Part shown: piece after piece, positions 56,091 to 64,000 of the stretch
How positions within the stretch are numbered: position 1 is the first letter of the stretch
How the letters are laid out: each line of letters opens with the position of its first letter
NCBI GenBank assembly: GCA_030704615.1
Contig: CM060734.1
Location: forward strand, 27,854,042-27,918,041
Length of the DNA: 64,000 nt
Reading direction: 5' to 3'
Origin: Takakia lepidozioides
Taxonomy: Eukaryota; Streptophyta; Takakiopsida; Takakiales; Takakiaceae
Made by a program: the position numbers and the translations under genes
Notes under the pieces: model-generated
What the model was told of the DNA's origin: nothing
The model's input: the letters and a program-made list of their open reading frames with translations, nothing else
The model's database searches: none

Positions 56091-59000
56091 TCAGTCTGAC
56101 TCAGAGTCAGTACAATGTATCCCCTCTTCCTCTGCATCTAAGTCTAAGTATTTTAGAACACCGGATCCACGCTGGATACACCTACGGCTGGCCACTAAAA
56201 AGTCAGGGGATAGGGACTCGGACGCGTGAAGTGCCATTGCTTCGGCATAAACAGGGAGCAGAAAATTGGAAAGGGGGCTGTCGAAAACAGACTCGCCAGA
56301 AATGACTGTATCTCCTGAAGATCCACCGCTGGCTTTCCTGAAAGACAGCCTGAAAAAGTTATTACTGTAACTTTGATGTTATCGAGAAATTGAGTATGAC
56401 TCCCAAAGAGGGTTTAGCACTTACTCACATGAAAAGTCGTTGTCGACCTGCTTATCTTCGGGATCGTCATCATTTCGAATATGAATCCGATCAGTCTGTG
56501 TGCCTGAAGTGGAGCCAGACAAAAGGGGGAGGAGCACTGTGTTGTAGAGGTCAGAATCACCCTCCATACCAAAAAGGCTTCTTCCGCCTGCCTTGCATGC
56601 GTGGTAAGTTGCTCCTGCACCAGACAGGAGAACATAAGCAGTTTGGAGGAGGGGATTTAAGCAGATGAAACTGTTGAAAGGAAACCAATTCGGAAGGGAG
56701 AAAACGAACCTGTGGACACAGAAAGATCGACCACCCGTGCAGAGCGGTGGCTGCATGACTCCAGCAGTATTTGCATGAATGCTGGTGACTTTTCCTTTGC
56801 ACCTCTCCAGGGAGTGCCATCTGGTCTCTTCAGAGTCTGACTGGACTGCATGAAGTTGTACAAAATGTCATCGACATGGGGCTTATAGGGGGGGTTGACG
56901 AAACAACCCTGGTCAGAAATCTCAAAGCTGCGGATGGAGGATGGTGTCTTTGATGTGCGAATCCTCCGCAGGCAGATCGCCTCGAACATCCTCGTCTGCC
57001 AAAGATAGCAGGTTAGTGTGGTAAACACAATCTAAAGTGGAAGTGTGTACATCGGCTATTCAGAACTCTGACACCAAAAAACCATGAATCGTTGATGATC
57101 GGTGTCGATCATAAAACATTCTACTAGAGTGGAGCTGCAGAGAAAATTGAAACTCATGATCAAAGCATAAGCAGAAGGCAGACGGCATACCAGCTGACCA
57201 GGGAAACCCCCTTTCACAAGGTAGAGGCTGTTCACACAATTCCATGTGCGCAAAACTTCAAACCCTGAAGACTTGAGGTATGATGCCAATGCCCGACGAC
57301 TATCATTGTCACATGACTGAAAAAGCAGAAGTGTCCCTGCATCAGAGAGGAAATTGTTACAGAACCCGAATACCCAACTCCAGTAGTTGTCCTCGAATTT
57401 GTTCCACCCTGGCGTCTTGCCCTTTGGAAGAACTTCTGGCACAGCCTGGCCATCCGGAATGTCGAGAATGACAATGTCGGCCGCATAAGTTTTCTGCACA
57501 CCGCACACGAAGGTGGGACCTGTGCTCACCTGCAACAGACATGTTTTCTATAAGAACGATGGCAAGAATGTTTTCAAAGAACGAGACTGAAATACTGCCA
57601 ACGAAACATTCAGAGAAAAAGGAAAGAAAGTGGAATTCTCACCAGATTGAGGAATGAGATTATATTGTCCCAGGTAGGGGATGGCACCCCAGTGTATCCT
57701 CTCTTTCGACTCTGCATCATCGAAAGCCAACCCTCATTAACAATTTTCATCTCTCCTGCTGAATCAGAACGGGAAGGGTGTGGCTTGGCATCGAACACGC
57801 ACTGAAGAGTGCGGGTATATCTTCCAGCACTAAAGTCCTGCCCACTCTCCATCTCCTTTTCATTCTCCTTCCCCTTGTCCTTTTCCTTCTCTTTGGACTT
57901 GTCTTTGTCCTTTGGCTTTGCTGGTGAGATGGCTATGACATCAACAGCCTTGTCTTTTGGTTTGCGGCCCGCCTTCTTTCCCTTCTGCGGCGTTCCCTGA
58001 GCATCAGGCTCCTTGGCAGCCAAGGTTGCTATGTTTCGTTGATACTCTTCTTCAGTCAAAGGCGCCAGCATCTCAGCGTTATTGTTCAAGTATTTCATAT
58101 GCTGTTCTTGAAAGGTCGTGTGCTCAGGTGGGCAGTCAAGGTACCACCCACAGTCTCTGAAGTGAGAAGGACTCCAGTCCTTCAATATCCCTGTAGTATA
58201 CATGGTTGGATCGTTTGCAGGGTCCGACCACATGTCAAGATAGTCGGGAATTCCGCTCAGGTGATTTCCTTCCATAAGCACATATTTCGTGTACCTGAAA
58301 AAAGGAGATGAATCCCAACCCACAAAAGCGCTCAGTGAGTAAGATGCAAGTAGAACAGAAAGAATAAAACATGGATTGAAATGGCTCTGACAACTGCTCC
58401 AAGGACCTTTCAGGACCACACTACTGCTCCAGATATGAATGTCGTCAACGCCATTCAGAACATTCCATTCCATGACACTGTAAATACATCCTAATCCAGG
58501 TGAATGCAAATAAGCGATTAGAAATGACACAGAAATAGAAGTGAATGTCGTCAACGACATTCAAGAATGAAGCCAAATTATTACTGAAATGAAGCAAAAT
58601 CACAGGATGGAAATAAAAAAAATTGAGTAAGGAACCATCCAGGAAAACTCAATGCACATTCATAACGAACCTATCACTGAGGACCTCACAACATCACTGT
58701 ATGTGAATGGCGTCAACGCCATTCACAAAAATACAAAAAAGAAACCAATTACTTAGCTCCCCAATCCATGAAAATTGAATTTGTCGTTTTTGAATAATAC
58801 AGACACAGCTGTGAATGTCGTCAACGACATTCACTTTGGATTTCTTAAAACAGAGCTTATCAAGCCTCCATATTCATCGCAAGAGGAAAAAACAATGCAG
58901 AACAACTGAATGTCTGCATTGACATTCAGCAAAATGAAGTGATCAACCCTCATTGTAACCTCTATGGACATTACAAAAATTTAAATAACCTTGAGGACCA

Positions 59001-59612
59001 CACAACAACTCCGTATGTGAATGTCGTCAACGCCATTCAAGGACATTATCAATTCTAATCAGGGACAATATAATTGCACCCTTAGATCCTAACCAGGTGA
59101 ATTCATATACTCGCTTAGAATGACTCAGACAAAGAAGTGAATGTCGTCAACGACATTCAATCTGGATCTAAGATTGCAATCCATATGAAGCCACAATTTT
59201 TCCCAAAAAAACAGTAGAGTTTCAAGTATGACATTTCACCTGTACACAACTCGCATCATGGCCCACTCTCCTCCAACCTGACTGTCAAAGTCGTTGGACC
59301 GTAAAATGTTACCATCTTTGGAGAACTCCCGGAAAAAACAGTATCTCCAGGTGAGACCTCTCCACTTCCTTATGTATGCCTCCAATGACATTTGGGGAGA
59401 CTTGTCTACCCTGCTTCTTTGGCTACTGATTGCAAAGGGATTGAAAGAGTGCGAGATATACGGACCTGCTTGTTGAGAACAGACACTATGCAGCAAGCAA
59501 TGCATGTGGGCAGGCTCCCCATCGGATCACCGGCCACATTCAAGCTGCTCCCCTCAAATTTCCTTACAGAAAATGAGATGGTTTTGTTGTTCTCCAGGGG
59601 CCCGGAACACTC
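56091..59612 (-). CDS. Methyltransferase-like gene, at least six exons, apparently intact
   Basis: Minus-strand exons with matching phases: 59,505(or upstream)-59,240; 58,294-57,643; 57,529-57,191; 56,995-56,710; 56,614-56,429; 56,332-56,091 (stop). Landmarks: SLEAYIRKWRGLTWRYCFFR; GIPDYLDMW; a Lys/Glu-rich stretch near 57,860-57,960 (KDKDKSKEKEKDKGKENEK, NLS-like); VCGVQKTYAADIVILDIPDG; AGTLLLFQSC; GFEVLRTWNCVNSLYLV; RPDGTPWRGAKEKSPAFMQ; VVDLSVSTGATYHACKAGGR. The order (catalytic-loop region first, S-adenosylmethionine motif last) is that of permuted N6-adenine/N4-cytosine methyltransferases, with DIPDG where (D/N/S)PPY is expected and DLSVSTGAT where FxGxG is expected. So it could be a divergent or inactive methyltransferase. 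A further upstream exon (NVAGDPMGSLPTCIACC, about 59,612-59,466) probably belongs but its junction is out of phase in my reading. Confidence 0.65.
58295..59239. repeat. Palindrome array, family 3 (GAATGTCGTCAACGACATTC), in the intron of the methyltransferase-like gene
   Basis: Seven copies of a 20-bp palindrome lie in this 945-bp intron: 58,437, 58,543, 58,705, 58,814, 58,908, 59,019 and 59,139, spaced 94-162 bp. The 58,705 copy is GAATGGCGTCAACGCCATTC, where both arms changed together. Those at 58,437 and 59,019 are half-changed. Flanks show a degenerate tandem unit of about 270-320 bp with two palindromes each (ACCACACAAC...TGTGAATG, then AATGACNCAGACA...GTGAATG), the palindromes being the best-kept part. 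Splice borders GT at 59,239 and AG at 58,295. Confidence 0.88.
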
Positions 59613-59744
59613 TCGACGCAGATCCGGGAAGCAAGGAAAATGTAACCAAGTAAGGTCTCAAGTGGAACGTGGCAAAGCAGCGAGACAATCAATAGTCAAG
59701 TCTTGTGTTTTGACACAGTTAAATTGAGTGATATTAGGAGGCTT

Positions 59745-60500
59745 CTGAACGATTGCATTTCCCTCTCAAACTCCCCAAACTAACACAAGCCTACTCTCAT
59801 ACTACCCTCCCACCTGACATCCTAGCATTTCTTATAACCTCTTTTCAAATCACATACTCCTACTCTAGCCCACTTACATGCCCGATGGAACTCTCGTCAT
59901 ACTCTAGCCCGTACCCCCGGGATTGCATCTTTGGAGCCTCCGGCTCTGCCACACAACATACCTGGGCTAGTCGCAGGTTCGCAAACCCGCCCCTAGGGAC
60001 ATCCACGCATGACACTTTCCAATGGGCCCGCCTCGCGGCCCAATCCTCCCCCTCCGCCGCCATCATCCTTCTTCTAACACACCAACAACTGCCGACCTCC
60101 AGGCACCCCCTCCTCCACCTCCCCCCTGAGGTTACACCTCTAGCTACTATCGACCCAGACCAGATCCAATACACCCGCACACCACCCATTCCCAAATACC
60201 TAAAACACCGAGAGCCCACCCTAACCCTAATATTACTTGTTCATCGAACCCCCACCACTGCCACCATACCCACCGACTTTCCCTCCCGCCTCACTCGCCT
60301 CCTAACTGACACACACGACATGAAGGCTACCACATTTCCTATACCCCCACCCCAACCCGCTACTCCCAGCCCCTGCCCTAGAATAAACATATGTAAAGCA
60401 TGGTCTAGAGCGCTCCCCCCCCCCCCCGTCCCACTTCTCATGCCCATTCATAGTGCACCCCAGTATCCCAGTAGGCTCTACCCCTTAGATACCCACCAGC
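59745..60500 (+). mobile_element. LINE segment with Dam-like methyltransferase region
   Basis: A long open frame from 59,753 in the C-rich LINE coding style reads LPPDILAFLITSFQITYSYS, then RDCIFGASGSATQHTWAS, RRFANPPLGTSTHDTFQWAR, LAAQSSPSAAIILLLTHQQL. The sequence D...FGA...W...F-x-N-P-P-L...WAR.AA...P...I-I-L-L-L resembles the pattern of phage Dam-type N6-adenine methyltransferases (motif IV NPPY/F/W). It lies just before the LINE RNase H. The resemblance is by eye and motif IV ends in Leu, so function is uncertain. An alternative is an uncharacterised LINE domain. Confidence 0.5.
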
Positions 60501-60830
60501 CCACTCCTACTACACTGATGGATCCCTTACTGGCTCCCGAGCTGGATATGGTATTTTTCACGCTGCAACCAACCAAGGCGTTGCCCTATGCCTTCCTGGC
60601 CCAGCCACCATCCTACACGCCGAGCTCATGGCCATCCATGATGCCCTCACCCAGCTCTCCTCATTCCCCCCACCTCATTATATCTTTACCGATAGTCTCA
60701 CCTCACTCTTTCTCATCCGTAACCACCTCTCTCAACCCTCCTCTCACCACCACCATCCAGATCAGAACCTCATCGCTGCCATCGTTCATCTTGTTATTTC
60801 CCTAAACCAACCCATCCACTTCAAACGCCA
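60501..60830 (+). mobile_element. LINE RNase H domain
   Basis: In the frame from 60,508: YYTDGSLTGSRAGYGIFHAA, HAELMAIHDALTQLSSFPPP, HYIFTDSLTSLFLIRNHLSQ, giving the first three catalytic acidic residues (Asp in TDGS, Glu in HAEL, Asp in FTDS). It ends near 60,825 by fusion to gypsy copy C, before the last catalytic residue. It removes the RNA strand during reverse transcription in RNase-H-bearing LINE clades. Confidence 0.85.
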
Positions 60831-61101
60831 ACCTTGTCGCCAACTGTGGTTCTCCTTTGGCAGAACGCACCTCAATAGAGGCCCCCACGTCACTTGTCGG
60901 GAGTCCCAACTTTTGTGCCGTTGCCGGTGTCATGAAGGAGTGCGACGCTCCTGTGTCCACCAACAACGACACATTCGTTCCGGATATTATCCCATCCACG
61001 AACAATAACTGACTCCCTTTTCGTAAGGTGCCAGTTTCCTGATACAACTCACAAGAAAATTTGCCTACCTTGCAAGTCCTGGCGACCACCGCTTCCACCA
61101 A
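60812..61101 (-). pseudogene. Protease start of gypsy copy C, truncated
   Basis: The minus strand continues from gag with CKVGKFSCELYQETG, LLFVDGIISGTNVSLLVDTG and ASHSFMTPATAQKLGL, with catalytic Asp in D-T-G. It is cut after LAFEVDG, where LINE sequence begins. About 12 bases (CACTTCAAACGC) could belong to either side. Confidence 0.85.
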
Positions 61102-62230
61102 GCGACTGATGGTATCTTCCGACAGCTCCCGTGGTCGCCCGAGTCATGTTCAATTGCCGGGGCTTCGTGCACTTCTTGGCCATGTGCCCGGGCTCCCCGC
61201 AATTGAAACACACTCCATCAAAGGTCGCCTTCTGTCCGCCATAAGCCGCTCCACCCGCTTTTCCTTTCGAAGCACCGGGTGCCGCCTTGACGTGTGAAGG
61301 CCCTCCCTTCGATTTCCACGTGCCATTGTCGCCGCGTGGCCTATCCCACTTCTTTCCCGGTCGGAAGGAGTCACCTTCCCGCCGGGTCTTCTTGTGGTTC
61401 AGCTCCGTACGGCCTTGTCTCTCACCCCTAGGGACATCCGAGAAACATTCAGCCCTCTCAATTGCCTCGTTCAAAGTCTTGGGTGGCTTCTCCTCCAACT
61501 TCCGCCTGGCCCATGGGGCCAGTCCCGCCACAAAGTTGAAGACCATTTCTGGTTCTGCCATGTCCGCGACTTCGAGCAACAGCACATTGAAAGCCTGGAC
61601 ATACCCCCGAATGTCATCTGTTTGCTTCAAATTCCTCATCTTGTCCCGGGCAAGCCAGGACGCGTTGAGGGGCACAAACTGTCTCTTCATCAATTCCTTG
61701 AACCCACTCCAGTTCAAGGTTTCCGGGCTTGGGCCTCGGTCGTGAAGACGTTTCTGCCACCATTGTTGAGCATAGCCCCTCAAATAGGTGGGAGCCACTT
61801 CCACCCGATCCTCGTCACTCAACTTGGCCGCCCGGAAGTACTGCTCTAGCTCCAGGAGCCAGGTGTTGAGTGCCTTCCGATTTTGGACGCCCTTGAAGGT
61901 GCCAGGTTCCTTAGGCTTCACCTTAAACTTTGCCTTAGTGGAAGTGGCATTAGCCGCCTTCAACACGTCTTTCAACGTTCCGCCAAACTGCGCCAACAAC
62001 CCTTCCCAAAAGGCTGCCGGCATGGGAGGCATCTGTTGGTCGGTCGGAGCTCTCACGGATTCCTCGGGCTCCGACTCCTCGGATTCCTCCCGCTCTTGAG
62101 CGGCCTCGCTTTCAGGAACCTGCGTCGCTTCCTCAAACGGCCGCTCCGGTGACACGTCGCCCCCATCGGGCTCACCGGGATCATCATCTTTTGGGCCGTT
62201 CCGCTTTCGCTTTGGCTTGCCCGACCCCAT
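61075..62230 (-). pseudogene. Gag of gypsy copy C, one frameshift
   Basis: The best-kept gag of the family: MGSGKPKRKRNGPKDDDP, acidic linker, WEGLLAQFGGTLKDVLKAAN, LELEQYFRAAKLSDEDRVEV, AQQWWQKRLHDRG, LARDKMRNLKQTDDIRGYV, AERAEC-like IERAECFSDVPRGERQGRTE, basic Gly/Lys linker, CCHC knuckle CFNCGEPGHMAKKC. About 370 codons are open. A one-base insertion near 61,130 (CTCCCGTGG against CTCCGTGG in B) shifts the frame before the protease. The start at 62,230 was chosen because it follows the primer site and matches copies A and B. Confidence 0.92.
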
Positions 62231-62271
62231 GATGAGGCCAATCCCAAGGACGATCGTGTACTGAACTCTAA

Positions 62272-62283
62272 GGTCTGATACCA
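62272..62283 (-). promoter_or_regulatory. Primer binding site of gypsy copy C
   Basis: The minus strand reads TGGTATCAGACC directly after the LTR end, an initiator-Met tRNA site with one mismatch at the 3' end. Confidence 0.85.
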
Positions 62284-62285
62284 AG

Positions 62286-63014
62286 TGTCGCGCACCTCAC
62301 TTCGGTAAGCTCCCCTTCAAGTCATAGTTACTCGCTTTGATGCGCGTGCCTGACTCCCAACCTGGCCGCCCGGGCCAACTTGGAGCTTCGGCTGCTCACC
62401 GGGACATAACGGTCCCTCTTCACTTCCCGCTAAACCCTCCACCTATTTGGGACTAGGAGAATTCCCTTTGGTAGATGGCAGTCCGGAACAGCTCCCCACT
62501 CTTTGGTCGCTTTCCGGCTCGCTCGCTTACTCACTAGTTTTTGGTCACCAACGGGTTTGCACCGTTCTCGGGGTCACCACTCCCCTTATATATACTTCTG
62601 TAGCTGTCCGCGGGGGTTTCACAACCAGCCATGCCATTTTATGGCGAACCACCACGAAAACCCTCGATTCCCGGTGATGAGTCGCGGTGAGTCTTGGCCC
62701 GCTCACCACGGCCCCTATGGACCGTGATGAGTCCCAAGACTCCCCACGACTCCCACCACGAGGTCTCTGCCCCCATGGTGAGTCCTATGCCACCCCCACT
62801 AAGTCCCGCTAAGCTACCACCACCCCTTGTGGAGCCACCCCCACCGCAACCCGGTGTGCGGGGCTCCACCTAGTGAGCGCCTCCGCCTCCTTGGGTGCCT
62901 TGGGCACTCAAGGGTGCTTCAGCCCCCCATACCTATCGCTGCCGCTGCCCCCACCACAGGGGCAACCCCTCATGTGTCCCGACCCCCTTGCCCTCAAGGC
63001 AAAGGGCCGCGACA
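62286..63014 (-). repeat. 5' LTR of gypsy copy C (729 bp)
   Basis: On the minus strand TGTCGCGGCCCTTTGCCTTG (63,014) to GCGCGACA (62,286). It matches LTR B along its whole length, with scattered differences. A TATA-like TATATATAAGG lies at about 62,587. Confidence 0.92.
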
Positions 63015-64000
63015 GGGTGGGTGGTGGGGTTTTTGAAGAGCAATTGAAAAATGGGATGTAGCTCATTTTAAACCATATTGGTAGAGGTGTAACATCCCTA
63101 TCCAGTAAACATATTGTCTTCCTTATGGCAGCAGGGTCTGCACTTCTTCTTCAAAATTCCAGCCCCATAGCAATCACTACTATGTTGAACTGTGTTTTTT
63201 TATGAGACAGGCCACAATTTAACTTTCAAAGAGTGTATGTAGTAACTGCTTTACAAAATTTAGAAATCAGAAAACTATGTCCAATTTCCTATGCAACAAT
63301 TTCCAGATCCATTAGTAGCATCTTGATGCACATTGGTATAGGAGATAGCCTTCCTTGTGATTGTCCAAACACAGATTGTATTTCAACAGTAGATTGTTGC
63401 AGGTAGACATGCCACCTCTGCTCCAAATGTAAATGCTGAATCTGTAAAGCATTTGAGTAGTAGTTGAACCAGCTCATAGAGTTAAGAGATACCAAACAGA
63501 TGGAAACCCTCACCTGCACCCGTCCCAAAAAACACCACAGACAATTAGTGTGTGGGTTAGTGAGGATGTGCGAGAGCTGCTCCAACTATAGAGTCTCTAC
63601 TCCATAGATATTTACACGTCAAAGACCGAGGCGCTGACGTTGTTGGACTGAAAAAATTGGCCAACTCTATACCCACTCACCCTGAATCCATATTTTTATT
63701 CAACGTTACAACTAGGAAATAATGGGTGACTGGTTTACAGACCTGTAAACCATAATCTTCACCCCAAAGTAAGAAACTGTCCAGGTCCACACCTGTCCAA
63801 TTGTTTATCTATAAGACAGACTTATTCGGCACAAGTATGAAAACCCCGGTGTTGATAAGTTCAAATATCCATGCAGCACCATTGGCAGACAGTCACATAG
63901 AACAAATGCTAAGGGTTGATTCCCAAATACTCAAGAACAACTGTGACTGACATGTGATGCAAAGAAGTCCGAAGAAAACATAACAACAAACTGGCACTGA
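63015..64000. other. Unassigned right end
   Basis: Mixed-composition sequence without mobile-element marks. One likely exon is listed separately; the remainder shows no coding pattern. Confidence 0.35.
63289..63513 (-). other. Possible exon of an unrecognised gene
   Basis: On the minus strand a pyrimidine-poor GGGTGCAG acceptor precedes an open stretch VSICLVSLNSMSWFNYYSNA, LQIQHLHLEQRWHVYLQQST, VEIQSVFGQSQGRLSPIPMC, IKMLLMDLEIVA with a stop at 63,289. Composition is that of an ordinary soluble helical protein, unlike nearby retroelements. No family is recognised and no second exon is identified. Confidence 0.35.

Noticed and set aside
60241-60500. Coding significance of the 13-bp C run at 60,415-60,427
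   Set aside because: Homopolymer runs here (also G at 42,349 and C at 33,048) are prone to sequencing error, so frame across them cannot be used as evidence.

Overview
The window reads as nuclear DNA of a streptophyte, most plausibly a charophyte green alga with a large repeat-rich genome (Chara-like; this identification is inference). The support is spliceosomal GT-AG introns that can be followed in several genes, pentatricopeptide-repeat (PPR) remnants, plant-type Ty3/gypsy retrotransposons with initiator-Met or Asp-like primer binding sites, and a fragment of an organelle-type tRNA-Arg(ACG). No operons, ribosome binding sites or bacterial signals are present, and almost everything recognisable is mobile or decayed.

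Layout. 1-8.84 kb: a Tat/Ogre-like Ty3/gypsy element on the minus strand (pre-gag ORF, gag, protease, RT, RNase H, integrase, post-integrase ORF running off the left edge). 8.85-9.22 kb: integrase fragment of a second gypsy family. 9.41-9.68 kb: a MITE. 9.9-15.5 kb: duplicated low-copy DNA holding PPR pseudogene pieces and, between them, the intron-split exons of a bacterial-type DNA polymerase III alpha (DnaE) gene. 15.55-17.37 kb: first of three LTR+gag copies of one chromovirus-like family. 17.4-27.4 kb: a cluster of three unrecognised multi-exon genes (G3, G1, G2) whose introns and intergenic spacers are studded with short palindromes. 27.4-32 kb: a second Ogre-like element, partial. 32-38 kb: LTR-like and unassigned DNA. 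38-46.4 kb: LINE pieces, the second LTR+gag copy, an inserted module carrying homologues of G2 and G1, and a chromovirus-like pol. 46.4-55.4 kb: a gypsy element whose pol reading frame contains a cytosine-5 DNA methyltransferase domain and whose gag-protease part lies inverted. 56.1-59.6 kb: an apparently intact, multi-exon methyltransferase-like gene with a palindrome-rich intron. 59.7-60.8 kb: a LINE 3' end with an adenine-methyltransferase-like domain and RNase H. 60.8-63.0 kb: third LTR+gag copy. 63.0-64.0 kb: mostly unassigned, with one likely exon.

The strongest candidates for something undescribed are: (a) three unrelated families of 14-28 bp palindromes, each filling particular introns or gene spacers at fairly regular spacing, with arm-to-arm covariation and with palindromes better conserved than the DNA between them; (b) a DnaE-type replicative polymerase gene that has acquired introns; (c) capture of methyltransferase-type domains by two retroelement classes beside a third, chromosomal methyltransferase-like gene. 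Premature stops in the retroelements can almost all be explained by single C-to-T (or G-to-A) transitions, as expected from deamination of methylated cytosine.
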